Positions 27,534 through 35,647 of a DNA stretch of 64,000 nt are shown here, one piece after another; the first letter of the stretch is position 1; each line of letters starts with the position of its first letter. Origin of the DNA: Sphingobacterium corticibacter (lineage in GTDB: Bacteria > Bacteroidota > Bacteroidia > Sphingobacteriales > Sphingobacteriaceae); assembly GCF_003076635.1 (NCBI RefSeq), contig NZ_QDKG01000006.1:124001-188000 (forward strand), in the 5' to 3' direction. A program made the translations under genes and the position numbers. Below the pieces are notes generated by a model, which saw only the letters and a list, made by a program, of their open reading frames with translations, ran no database searches and had not been told where the DNA came from.

Positions 27534-28241
27534 ATGGAAAAAGAAATAACTATTGCCGTTGTAGAAGATGATGAAAACCTACGTTTTTTGGTGAGCCATC
27601 GATTACAGACAGAAAACTACCAGGTCTTGCAAATTGGGAATGGCTTAGATGCCGAAAAAGAAATACTCGCCAAACAACCAGATATTGTTTTGCTTGATTG
27701 GATGTTACCAGGGAAGGAAGGGATTGAAGTTTGCCAGTCGGTACGCAAGGCGGGATTTGAAAATATCATCATAATGATGACAGCCAAATCGCAAGACGTG
27801 GATAAAATCGATGCGTATAGCTATGGTGTTAGTGACTATATCACGAAGCCATTCAATATGGATGTACTGGTGGCGATGATTGAAAATAAAGTGCGCTTCT
27901 TCGTGCCTAAGTCTGGTGCGGAAGTATACCATTTTGGTCAAACGGAACATCATCCGAATATCCACTCTTTGGTGCGTGATGGGAAAAAAATAGAATTGAC
28001 GATCTTGGAAAATCGTATCTTGTTGCACTTCTTGCGCAATAAAGGAAATGACGTAACTCGTGATGAGCTGATGGAAGCGGTTTGGGGTTACAGTTCCAAC
28101 GTCAATACACGTACATTAGATATGCATGTAGTACGCTTGCGTAAGAAAATTGAAAAAAATCCAGACAAACCGTCGTATTTGCAGACCGTCCGTGGATTGG
28201 GCTACAAGTTTGTAGATGATACGTCTGAAATTCCAGATTAA
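27534..28241 (+). CDS. OmpR-family response regulator, RprY-like
   Basis: A 235-residue DNA-binding regulator. The receiver domain has the acidic pocket VEDDEN, phosphoacceptor Asp55 (IVLLDWMLPG), Thr83 (MMTAKS) and Lys105 (ITKPF). The C-terminal winged helix is of the OmpR/PhoB kind (LTILENRILLHFL, VTRDELMEAVWGY, RTLDMHVVRLRKKIE, GLGYKF). It is the cognate partner of the kinase encoded 14 bases upstream. Confidence 0.95.
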   Translation: MEKEITIAVVEDDENLRFLVSHRLQTENYQVLQIGNGLDAEKEILAKQPDIVLLDWMLPGKEGIEVCQSVRKAGFENIIIMMTAKSQDVDKIDAYSYGVSDYITKPFNMDVLVAMIENKVRFFVPKSGAEVYHFGQTEHHPNIHSLVRDGKKIELTILENRILLHFLRNKGNDVTRDELMEAVWGYSSNVNTRTLDMHVVRLRKKIEKNPDKPSYLQTVRGLGYKFVDDTSEIPD

Positions 28242-28283
28242 ATTTGCTTTTATAGATACGGATCATTATTTTCGTGATAATGA

Positions 28284-28329
28284 GCAAGGCCATGTTGTCC
28301 GATTAGGATAGTATGGTCTTGCCTTTTTT
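28284..28329 (+). terminator. terminator of the two-component operon
   Basis: GCAAGGCCAT (28284-28293) pairs with ATGGTCTTGC (28313-28322), one G-T wobble, and is followed by CTTTTTT. It lies about 40 bases after the response-regulator stop. Confidence 0.7.
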
Positions 28330-28373
28330 ATTGTCTATTATTAAATAACATAGTGCTAATTAGATAGTTTATT

Positions 28374-28847
28374 ATGGCAGAAGTAACTTATTATACGGAA
28401 GAGGGATTAGCTAAGCTTCGTGAAGAATTACAGTATCTAAAAACCGAAGGACGTACAAAGATCGCGAATGCGATCGCAGAAGCGAGAGACAAGGGAGATC
28501 TTTCAGAAAATGCGGAATATGATGCCGCAAAAGAGGCGCAAGGACTACATGAGGCTAAAATCGCTAAATTGGAAACCGTATTGTCTACCGCGCGTATCAT
28601 TGATGAGTCTAATCTGGATACATCCAAAGTGTTGGCGCTATCTATTGTGAAAATTAAGAATGTGAAAAATGGTGCGGTCATGACCTATCAACTGGTATCG
28701 GAAACTGAAGCTGATTTCAAATCGGGTAAAATTTCAGTAAAATCACCGATTGCCCAAGGCCTTTTGGGTTTAAAGGTAGGCGATATAGCTACGGTATCGG
28801 TCCCTGCAGGAGAAATGAATCTAGAGATATTGGAAATATCGCGCTAG
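28374..28847 (+). CDS. greA: transcription elongation factor GreA
   Basis: A 157-residue factor that enters the RNA polymerase secondary channel and stimulates cleavage of backtracked transcripts. The N-terminal coiled coil carries the acidic tip (GDLSENAEYDAAKEAQG), whose DxxxE residues hold the catalytic magnesium. The C-terminal FKBP-like domain includes YQLVSETEADFKSGKISV, SPIAQGLLG and KVGDIATVSVPAG. Start and length are standard. It has its own transcript, with hairpins on both sides. Confidence 0.97.
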   Translation: MAEVTYYTEEGLAKLREELQYLKTEGRTKIANAIAEARDKGDLSENAEYDAAKEAQGLHEAKIAKLETVLSTARIIDESNLDTSKVLALSIVKIKNVKNGAVMTYQLVSETEADFKSGKISVKSPIAQGLLGLKVGDIATVSVPAGEMNLEILEISR

Positions 28848-28906
28848 AAATATCGTAATGGTTATGTGCGGTTCTGCCATAACCGCACGAACTTGCATAA
28901 TAACTC

Positions 28907-28950
28907 AGAAAGAAGTCGAGACAGTACGTTCCGACTTCTTTCTTTTTTTG
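28907..28950 (+). terminator. terminator after greA
   Basis: AGAAAGAAGTCG (28907-28918) and CGACTTCTTTCT (28932-28943) are perfect 12-base arms followed by a run of seven T. A smaller 8-bp hairpin (GTGCGGTT/AACCGCAC, 28866-28888) precedes it. Confidence 0.85.
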
Positions 28951-28951
28951 T

Positions 28952-28959
28952 TATATTTG
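28952..28959 (+). promoter_or_regulatory. -7 box before the HIT gene
   Basis: TATATTTG fits TANNTTTG and lies directly after the greA terminator; it would give a leader of about 85 bases for the HIT gene at 29054. No good -33 element is seen. Confidence 0.4.
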
Positions 28960-29053
28960 CTAATGATCACTGGCAGAATTGAAACATCAAACAAAATATA
29001 AGGTGGGATGTTGTCAACATTAGAATCCAGTTTTTTATACACTAATAGTAGTT

Positions 29054-29464
29054 ATGTCTACAATATTTTCTAAAATCGTCTCGGGTGAGATACCGGCGTA
29101 CAAAGTAGCCGAAAGCAATGATTTTCTTGCTTTTCTAGATGTAAGGCCGATTGCCAAAGGACACGTTTTAGTGATTCCGAAAGAAGAAACAGATTATATA
29201 TTTGATATTGGCGATGATGCCTATATGGGCATGTGGATGTTTGCCAAAATTGTTGCACAAGGCATTAAAAAAGCCATTCCATGTGAACGGGTAGGTGTTG
29301 CTGTTGTTGGATTAGAAGTTGCGCATGCACATATTCATTTAGTGCCCATCAATGCGATTTCTGATTTGAATTTTGAAAAACCAAAGTTGGAATTTTCGGA
29401 GGAAGATATGTTAACGATTTCTGAGGAAATACGAGAATCCATCTCTAAAGTTACGCATGGATAA
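29054..29464 (+). CDS. HIT-family nucleotide hydrolase (HINT-like)
   Basis: A 136-residue histidine-triad protein. The opening (TIFSKIVSGEIPAYKVAESNDFLAFLD in parts), the central PIAKGHVLVIPK and the catalytic triad VAHAHIHLVP mark the HINT branch, which hydrolyses adenosine 5'-phosphoramidates and AMP-lysine-type adducts. It is cytosolic and housekeeping. In other Bacteroidota the gene often sits next to greA as here. Confidence 0.93.
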   Translation: MSTIFSKIVSGEIPAYKVAESNDFLAFLDVRPIAKGHVLVIPKEETDYIFDIGDDAYMGMWMFAKIVAQGIKKAIPCERVGVAVVGLEVAHAHIHLVPINAISDLNFEKPKLEFSEEDMLTISEEIRESISKVTHG

Positions 29465-29572
29465 GCCACCGACACCCTTTCCGAGATATCCATTACACCA
29501 ATCACCATTTTTAATGATTGTCTTTCTTCAAGCCGTTGTGCATGACGATACTAGGGCCGTAATTTGATTGAT

Positions 29573-30220
29573 ATGCAAGAGTTTCTATTATCATTTCAGC
29601 AATTGATGGATCCCGAATACCTGCTTAGTCATGGCGGGTTCTACATCGTTTGTCTTATTGTATTTGCAGAAACGGGTCTTTTCTTCGGGTTCTTTTTACC
29701 TGGCGACTACTTGTTGTTTTTAGCCGGTTTATTTTGTGCATTAGGAAAGATTGATGTAGATATTATCACACTCTATTTGGGAATCCTTGGTGCAGGTGTA
29801 TTAGGCAATTTTGTGGGATATTGGTTTGGAAATCGTGCTGGCCCTATGCTTTTCAAGAGACAGGATTCCATCTTATTCAAACGCAAGTACGTGGTAATGG
29901 CGGAGGAATTTTTCCAGAAATGGGGCGGTACTGCATTGATTATCGGCCGTTTTGTTCCAATTATACGTACATTTGCTCCCATATTTGCGGGTGTGGTACA
30001 GCTGAATTTCCGTAAATTCGTTTTATACAACATTATTGGTGCCTTTTTGTGGGTATCATTATTAACATTGACCGGTTATTATCTAGGGGTGAAATTTCCC
30101 GAAGTAATCAATTATGTGGAATACATCATCGTTGGTTTGATCGTAGTGGCTTTCTTACCGATAGCTATAGCCTTGCTTAGACGCCGACTCAAAGACCTTA
30201 AGAAAACAAAAGATAAATAG
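29573..30220 (+). CDS. DedA-family membrane protein
   Basis: A 215-residue inner-membrane protein of the DedA/SNARE-associated family, members of which act as lipid scramblases or carrier-lipid flippases. The signature E-T/S-G-x-F-F-P-G is seen as FAETGLFFGFFLPGDYLLF, and a second as IIGRFVPIIRTFAPIFAGV, which forms the re-entrant loop with its essential Arg residues. Start is ATG 29573; an in-frame TTG three codons earlier is less likely. It leads a run with ppa, a CorC-like gene and rsmE, with gaps of 12, 13 and 3 bases. Confidence 0.9.
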   Translation: MQEFLLSFQQLMDPEYLLSHGGFYIVCLIVFAETGLFFGFFLPGDYLLFLAGLFCALGKIDVDIITLYLGILGAGVLGNFVGYWFGNRAGPMLFKRQDSILFKRKYVVMAEEFFQKWGGTALIIGRFVPIIRTFAPIFAGVVQLNFRKFVLYNIIGAFLWVSLLTLTGYYLGVKFPEVINYVEYIIVGLIVVAFLPIAIALLRRRLKDLKKTKDK

Positions 30221-30232
30221 TTAATATATTAC

Positions 30233-30775
30233 ATGAGTACACAACATCCTTGGCATCAAGTATCGCCTGGCGAAGACTTGCCTAGTTCCGTAAATGCAAT
30301 TATCGAAATCCCAAAAGGATCAAAAGCAAAGTATGAAATCGACAAAGATAGCGGCTTAATCAAATTGGATCGCGTGCTATTTTCGTCGGTTATGTATCCG
30401 GCTAACTACGGTTTCATACCACAAACGTATTGTGATGACAAAGATCCGTTAGATATTTTGGTGCTTTGTTCCGTGGATGTATATCCTATGAGCTTGATCG
30501 AAGCTAAAGTAGTTGGCGTGATGCACATGATAGATGGTGGTGAGCAAGATGATAAAATCATCGCGGTAGCAAAACATGATATGTCGGTCAATTATATCAA
30601 TGATCTGTCGGAGTTGCCTCCACACACGATGAAAGAGATTGTACGTTTCTTCCAAGATTACAAAGCTTTGGAAAATAAAAACGTGACGATCGAAAATTTA
30701 TATGGCAGAACTTATGCAGAAAATGTTATTTTAGAGAGCATTGAATTGTATAAGAAAGAGTTTGGTAATAAATAG
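30233..30775 (+). CDS. ppa: inorganic pyrophosphatase (family I)
   Basis: A 180-residue soluble enzyme that hydrolyses pyrophosphate and so drives biosynthetic reactions. The family I metal site is complete: [23 protein letters not shown] contains the D-x-D-P-x-D core, with the substrate residues KYEIDK near the start and FQDYKALE near the end. Length matches bacterial enzymes. It lies between dedA and the CorC-like gene in the same run. Confidence 0.96.
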   Translation: MSTQHPWHQVSPGEDLPSSVNAIIEIPKGSKAKYEIDKDSGLIKLDRVLFSSVMYPANYGFIPQTYCDDKDPLDILVLCSVDVYPMSLIEAKVVGVMHMIDGGEQDDKIIAVAKHDMSVNYINDLSELPPHTMKEIVRFFQDYKALENKNVTIENLYGRTYAENVILESIELYKKEFGNK

Positions 30776-30788
30776 ATACGATAAGTAA

Positions 30789-32108
30789 ATGGGTTTCGAT
30801 ATTTTTTGGACAATCTTCTTGGTTCTTGCTAACGGCTTTTTCGTAGCGGCAGAGTTCGCCATCGTCAAAGTTCGGGCATCACAGATTGAGCTTCAAGCAA
30901 AGTCTGGTAGCAAAGTGGCCAAGATGGCCAAAAATATAACCGAGCACCTAGATGGTTATCTTGCGGCTACTCAACTCGGTATAACCTTGGCCTCCTTGGC
31001 TTTAGGTTGGGTAGGTGAGAAGGTGATGACGGAAATTGTTAATAACATGTTTGGTTTCTTCAATGTGGAATTGACAGGACGCTGGGCTACCAATTTGGGG
31101 CACGTGTTAGCATTTGCCATCATCACTTTCCTGCATATTGTTTTTGGCGAGCTAGCACCTAAGTCGATCGCTATTCAAAAACCTGTAGCTACGACGATGC
31201 GTATTGCATTGCCACTACAGTTCTTTTATTATATTTTCAAGCCTATCATCTGGGTATTGAATGGCTTTGCGAACCTTTTATTAAAACTGATTGGTATTCA
31301 GGTTAATGCGCATGAAGTCAGCCATTCATCAGAAGAATTACAATACTTATTGGAAAAAGGTCGCGAAAGTGGCGCTTTAAATACGTCCGAGCACGAGTTG
31401 ATCAAGAATGTATTTGATTTCAACGAGCGTATTGTAAAGAATATCATGGTGCCACGTACAAAAATCGTTGCGGCTGAGGTGAATGAAACCCCAGAAGATT
31501 TTATCAATCGGGTAACGGAAGAAGGCTATTCCCGTGTGCCGATTTATCAAGACAATATCGACCAGATCATCGGTCTAGTGCATACCAAAGATCTTCTTCC
31601 TATCGTCGCCAAAGGCAAAGAAGTGGTACTTAAGCGCATCATGCGTAAGCCATATTTCATTCCAGAGACCAAGAAGATCAATGATCTAATGGCTGAGTTC
31701 CAACAAAAACGTATACAGATTGCCTTTGTATTGGATGAGTTTGGCGGTACAGCTGGTATGGTTACATTGGAAGATATCGTAGAAGAATTAGTAGGTGATA
31801 TTCAAGATGAGTATGATAACGAAACACCTTTGGTAGAGCATATCTCGGATAGAGAGTTTATGGTAGATGCAGGTGCGAATGTGCACGATGTGAATGAATT
31901 TCTGCCGTTGGAATTGCCAGAAAGCTCTGATTATGATACGATAGCTGGTCTGGTGAGCCATGTCTTTGAGCGTATACCTGATGTAGGTGATAGTTGCGAA
32001 GATTTAGGTTATATCTTTACCATTATGAAAAAAACACAGCAAAATATTGAATTCGTGAAATTGGATTTGGTGGAAACACCGAATGACGATTCCGATTACG
32101 TAGATTAA
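30789..32108 (+). CDS. CNNM/CBS-domain membrane protein (CorC/HlyC-like)
   Basis: A 439-residue protein with the CNNM transmembrane domain (DUF21) at about 1-190, including FFVAAEFAIVKVRASQIE and GITLASLALGWVGE, a CBS-pair at about 210-330 (IMVPRTKIVAAEV, IIGLVHTKDLLPI, VLDEFGGTAGMVTLEDIVEELVG in parts) and a CorC/HlyC C-terminal domain. Such proteins act in magnesium or cobalt efflux; older names call them hemolysins, without good support. It is cotranscribed with rsmE three bases downstream. Confidence 0.93.
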   Translation: MGFDIFWTIFLVLANGFFVAAEFAIVKVRASQIELQAKSGSKVAKMAKNITEHLDGYLAATQLGITLASLALGWVGEKVMTEIVNNMFGFFNVELTGRWATNLGHVLAFAIITFLHIVFGELAPKSIAIQKPVATTMRIALPLQFFYYIFKPIIWVLNGFANLLLKLIGIQVNAHEVSHSSEELQYLLEKGRESGALNTSEHELIKNVFDFNERIVKNIMVPRTKIVAAEVNETPEDFINRVTEEGYSRVPIYQDNIDQIIGLVHTKDLLPIVAKGKEVVLKRIMRKPYFIPETKKINDLMAEFQQKRIQIAFVLDEFGGTAGMVTLEDIVEELVGDIQDEYDNETPLVEHISDREFMVDAGANVHDVNEFLPLELPESSDYDTIAGLVSHVFERIPDVGDSCEDLGYIFTIMKKTQQNIEFVKLDLVETPNDDSDYVD

Positions 32109-32111
32109 GTT

Positions 32112-32831
32112 ATGTTGTTATTCTATACACCCGATGTGCAGCATACGCACACCGAGTATCTCCTTTCGGAGGAAGAAAGCAAGCACGCCATTCGCGTGCT
32201 TCGTTTGCAAATAGGCAGTACGGTGCACTTGGTGAATGGTGCGGGCGATCTGCTGCAAGCAGAAATCATTGATGCCCATCCAAAGCGTACCGCGTTAAGG
32301 ATCTTATCATACGAACGCGAGTTTCAGAAAAGAAATTATTACCTGCACATAGCGATTGCGCCGACGAAGAATATCGATCGGCTGGAGTGGTTTATTGAGA
32401 AAGCGACGGAGATCGGGGTGGACGAGATTACGCCGATTATCTGTGAGCATTCTGAGCGAAAAGAAGTGAAGGTAGATCGATTGAGCAAAGTGGCGGTAGC
32501 GGCGATGAAACAATCGCTGAAAGCGTATCTTCCGCAGATCAATCCGGCTATTTCTTTCACAGCCTTTATGGAGCAGCAACGTGCTGCTACCGAACCAGTG
32601 CATAAAGCCATTGCGCACTGTGTCGATATGGAAAAGGCATATCTTAGCACATTCTTCCCGCCTAAGTCGGCTTACTTGATTTTAATAGGACCTGAAGGAG
32701 ATTTCTCCGAGAAGGAAATTGCATCAGCAATGACCGATGGCTTCCAGATGATGTCGCTTGGTGAAAGTCGCTTACGAACTGAAACGGCGGCATTGATGGC
32801 TACAGCAGAGGTGTCAGTATTGAACCGCTAA
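32112..32831 (+). CDS. rsmE: 16S rRNA (uracil-1498 N3)-methyltransferase
   Basis: A 239-residue SPOUT methyltransferase that methylates N3 of U1498 in 16S rRNA. The N-terminal PUA-like domain contains SKHAIRVLRLQIG and VHLVNGAGDLLQAEI; the knotted C-terminal domain has APTKNIDRLEWFIEKATEIG, SERKEVK, LILIGPEGDFSEKEI and MSLGESRLRTETAAL, the cofactor site. It is the last gene of the run from dedA, ended by a strong hairpin. Confidence 0.96.
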   Translation: MLLFYTPDVQHTHTEYLLSEEESKHAIRVLRLQIGSTVHLVNGAGDLLQAEIIDAHPKRTALRILSYEREFQKRNYYLHIAIAPTKNIDRLEWFIEKATEIGVDEITPIICEHSERKEVKVDRLSKVAVAAMKQSLKAYLPQINPAISFTAFMEQQRAATEPVHKAIAHCVDMEKAYLSTFFPPKSAYLILIGPEGDFSEKEIASAMTDGFQMMSLGESRLRTETAALMATAEVSVLNR

Positions 32832-32848
32832 TAGTAACACTGTGACGC

Positions 32849-32891
32849 ATAAAAAAGGGTTTTCTGCCATCGGCAGAAAACCCTTTTTTAT
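32849..32891. terminator. bidirectional terminator after rsmE
   Basis: ATAAAAAAGGGTTTTCTGCC and its exact complement GGCAGAAAACCCTTTTTTAT enclose a three-base loop, giving a 20-bp stem with A and T tracts on both sides. It serves rsmE and the convergent DUF3299 gene. Confidence 0.92.
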
Positions 32892-32906
32892 GCTATAAAT
32901 ATGTAG

Positions 32907-33398
32907 TTATTTAATCACTACGGCATCCACAATTTGGATTTCAGAATTGCCTTTCAGTGGTTCTGGATTGAACACCATTTTGCCTCTTAGTTTGACTGGT
33001 TCGTCGGAGAATTTAACCGTTGTGCCATTTTTCATGATGATTTCCACCATCGGCGGAATACCGTTAGTTCCACAAAACTGACATTGCGCCAGCGGGAGCA
33101 CCGATATCATAAATGTACTGTGATTTCTGCCGCTTTTGAGCGGCACCATATAGCCCGGCAAGTCCACCTGTTTATTTTCCATGGCCTTGAGCACTGGCGG
33201 ATATTCCGGTGTATATATTTTCTTATTTCCTTGGGTCGTTACTTTGTACATCATCTTATCGATGGCTTCCCAAGTTTTGTTCATCATCGGTGTATGATCC
33301 GGTACTTCCATTCCCGGGAATTGATTGGCACCACCAATCTGCGCTTGTGCTGTATAAGCTGCAATAGATAAGAGAACTGCTATAAATATCTGTTTCAT
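32907..33398 (-). CDS. secreted DUF3299-family protein, part of His-loop ABC operon
   Basis: A 163-residue exported protein. ATG at 33398 gives a signal peptide (IFIAVLLSIAAYTAQA); the open frame runs further upstream but without signal-like sequence. The core VDLPGYMVPLKSG, ISVLPLAQCQFCGTNGIPPMVEI matches the DUF3299 pattern, where the CxFCG cysteines are a possible metal site. In Vibrio a DUF3299 protein belongs, as I recall it, to a zinc-regulated ABC gene set (zrgABCDE). It is the last gene of a minus-strand operon with the permease (16 bases upstream) and the ATPase. A role in metal handling is an inference. Confidence 0.8.
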   Translation of the reverse strand: MKQIFIAVLLSIAAYTAQAQIGGANQFPGMEVPDHTPMMNKTWEAIDKMMYKVTTQGNKKIYTPEYPPVLKAMENKQVDLPGYMVPLKSGRNHSTFMISVLPLAQCQFCGTNGIPPMVEIIMKNGTTVKFSDEPVKLRGKMVFNPEPLKGNSEIQIVDAVVIK

Positions 33399-33414
33399 CG
33401 TGTTGTTTGTGTAA

Positions 33415-34818
33415 TTATTTGTCACCCAAAATGGTGGATATCGTAGTGTTGTACGCTTTGATAGCGGGTAATATCGCAGCAATGGTTCCGATTGCTGCCG
33501 CAATGACTAGAATCAACAATTCTGTCGGGCTCACAGCTAGTGCTTGGATAAAATCCGCGCTCTGTCCCGTCTGTGTGCTGATATAGTACAAGGCTAAATG
33601 ACCAAATAGTAATCCCACCACACCACCAATCAAGGTAATGACTAATCCTTCGACTATCACTAATGTGAAAAGTTTAGTCTTCCCAGCACCTAATGATCGC
33701 ATGACAGCTAGATCGTACTTGCGTTCTTTTAGCGCGTTGTATAAGCTAATGAATACGCTTAGCCCAGCAATTAACATAATCACGTAAGCCAAGATTTCTA
33801 AAGAATCAATTCCTACCCCTAACAAGGAGAACAAACGTGTGGTTTCCATCGCAGGAGAAGCCGCTTGCATCGCAGTGGATTGGTTGACCATACGAGGCAA
33901 TGTGCTGATCGCTGCTGGGCTACTGTATCTAATCAATAAAGAGGTAATTTCCAAACCTTGTGATTTGTACACATCATCACCGATGCTTTTCACAACTTGT
34001 ACGCTAGCCGTATCTTGCTCGTGCTCGTGCGCGTTTTCTTCAGCGTGTTGATGATCGTGATGGTCGTGATGCGCATCCGTAGTATGTTGATGATCATCGT
34101 GATTGTGTTCATGATCGTGTGACTCGTGATTGTGTTCATGATCGTGCGATTCGTGATTATGTGCATGATCTCCATCTGCATGTGTGTGGTCATCATCATG
34201 AGCAATATCGTGTACATCCCAGATGCTGGCTAGATCACATAATAGCAAATTATCGACCACCGTTCCGGTAGGCGCTAAAATACCGACTACGGTAAATGGA
34301 TGCTCGTCGTGCACATGACCGTTTTCTGCTAATCCATGTGCGCTATGTACTGGATCGCCAATTTTCAGGTTGTTCTTCCGTGCGGTTTCGCTTCCAATGA
34401 CTGTTTCAAAGCTCTTGGACCACATGGAGCCTTGTGCGATCTCTAGTTCGTATAGGTCAAAATAAGTGCTATCAGTGCCGATAATACGATGTCCCTTGAA
34501 GTTATCACCCAACGACATAGGCACCGCTAAATCCACTAATGGATTGTCGCGAAATTGGAGCGCATCCGACAACAAAATATTCCCCGTCGGGTAATCCACA
34601 TGGTAAATGGAACTTAGAATCAATTGTAACGGACTGCCTTTGGCGCCGATCACTAAGTCAATGTTCTTGCTGTTGTTGTCCAACTGCTTTTCAAACGTAT
34701 CGCTCGTAATATAGATCACCACCAAAATAGCCACACCAAAGGCAGTCAGTAAAATGCTGAGTAATGCCGAACCTAATTGTTGCGTAATATTCTTCCAAAC
34801 TAATTGTAACGTGCTCAT
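33415..34818 (-). CDS. FtsX/MacB-type ABC permease with histidine-rich periplasmic loop
   Basis: A 467-residue permease of the LolCE/MacB class. The first span is LLSILLTAFGVAILVVIYI; three more lie in the C-terminal 150 residues (LEILAYVIMLIAGLSVFIS, LVIVEGLVITLIGGVVGLLFG, ELLILVIAAAIGTIAAIL). The MacB-like periplasmic domain between them carries an insert at residues 203-266 with 25 His plus many Asp and Glu, in HDHEHNH-type clusters that should bind zinc, nickel or copper. Genes for the ATPase (14 bases upstream) and the DUF3299 protein flank it. The transported substance is unknown; the loop suggests metal transport or metal sensing. Confidence 0.88.
   Translation of the reverse strand: MSTLQLVWKNITQQLGSALLSILLTAFGVAILVVIYITSDTFEKQLDNNSKNIDLVIGAKGSPLQLILSSIYHVDYPTGNILLSDALQFRDNPLVDLAVPMSLGDNFKGHRIIGTDSTYFDLYELEIAQGSMWSKSFETVIGSETARKNNLKIGDPVHSAHGLAENGHVHDEHPFTVVGILAPTGTVVDNLLLCDLASIWDVHDIAHDDDHTHADGDHAHNHESHDHEHNHESHDHEHNHDDHQHTTDAHHDHHDHQHAEENAHEHEQDTASVQVVKSIGDDVYKSQGLEITSLLIRYSSPAAISTLPRMVNQSTAMQAASPAMETTRLFSLLGVGIDSLEILAYVIMLIAGLSVFISLYNALKERKYDLAVMRSLGAGKTKLFTLVIVEGLVITLIGGVVGLLFGHLALYYISTQTGQSADFIQALAVSPTELLILVIAAAIGTIAAILPAIKAYNTTISTILGDK
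34102..34155. repeat. 27-base tandem repeat encoding HESHDHEHN twice
   Basis: Two consecutive 27-base units, nearly identical, encode residues 222-230 and 231-239 of the permease; partial, more diverged units lie on both sides. The loop has evidently grown by slippage or unequal exchange. Confidence 0.8.
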
Positions 34819-34832
34819 ATCAATGGTATCTA

Positions 34833-35474
34833 TTAAAGGAAGTAGGTGTTGGTAAATTCGTCTTTGATGCGTTTGTCGTGCGTCGCGATGATGAGCGTAG
34901 AACCGTGTGTGTCGGCCATTTCTCGTAATAATGTCAGCACGCGTTGTGTATTATTATCATCCAAAGAAGCAGTCGGTTCATCGGCTAATAAGATCGCAGG
35001 ACGATTGATGATCGCACGTGCAATGGCCGCACGTTGCAGTTGTCCGCGGCTTAGTTGGTTGGGATGCTTTGCGCTATGTTCTGCCAGTTGTAACTGCCCT
35101 AACAAAGTGTCTATTTTCTCTTGATCTACTTTGTATCCCGCTAAGGATTGTGCTAAGCGAATATTCTCTGATAAAGTTAGGTTTTTTAAGAGATGTGCTT
35201 CTTGAAAGATGAAACCGATGTTCTGTGCCCGAAATTTATCTAAAGCGGATTCCGACAGCTGGTAGATATTTTCGTTGTTGATACGTACTTGGCCATTTGT
35301 CGGATTCGAAAGTCCGCCCAAAAGATTGAGCAGCGTGCTCTTTCCGGTGCCCGAGTCGCCAAGCAATAGGGTATGTTGCTGTTTGTGGATATGGAGATCT
35401 TTGAAAGCCAGCGTTGGGCTTTGCGATCCGTAACGAAAAGTTAGACCTTCAGTTTGCAGCACATAGTTGTCCAT
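34833..35474 (-). CDS. LolD/MacB-like ABC transporter ATPase
   Basis: A 213-residue ATPase, first gene of the His-loop permease operon. Walker A is LLGDSGTGKSTLLNLLGG, Q-loop GFIFQEAHLLKNLTL, signature LSRGQLQRAAI, Walker B ILLADEPTASLD, H-loop IIATHD. It is of the LolD/MacB group that pairs with FtsX-type permeases. ATG at 35474 is preceded by AGAGGTGA, an unusually good Shine-Dalgarno sequence for this genome, and is preferred over a TTG eight codons earlier. Confidence 0.93.
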   Translation of the reverse strand: MDNYVLQTEGLTFRYGSQSPTLAFKDLHIHKQQHTLLLGDSGTGKSTLLNLLGGLSNPTNGQVRINNENIYQLSESALDKFRAQNIGFIFQEAHLLKNLTLSENIRLAQSLAGYKVDQEKIDTLLGQLQLAEHSAKHPNQLSRGQLQRAAIARAIINRPAILLADEPTASLDDNNTQRVLTLLREMADTHGSTLIIATHDKRIKDEFTNTYFL

Positions 35475-35590
35475 AAGTTCACCTCTTTTTATGTGCAAAT
35501 TAACATTTTTTTTAGGCTAAAACTAATTTGGAAGGGCAGGAGTGGCTATCTATTGAAAAAGATACAGAAGGGTAGGTGAGATACCAAAAG

Positions 35591-35624
35591 AATAGCGCCG
35601 ACAGAATTATCTGTCGGCGCTATT
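35591..35624. terminator. hairpin after the beta-helix lipoprotein gene
   Basis: AATAGCGCCGACAG (35591-35604) and CTGTCGGCGCTATT (35611-35624) form a perfect 14-bp stem with a six-base loop. It lies 23 bases beyond the stop at 35648. The T tract is weak on the minus strand, so termination may be partial. Confidence 0.65.
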
Positions 35625-35647
35625 GCGTTATATATTTTTGGATTGTA

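Noticed and set aside
34021..34212. Short spaced repeats that could suggest a CRISPR array
   Set aside because: The repeats are adjacent, in frame, and code for His/Asp/Glu clusters within the permease; there are no unique spacers or cas genes.
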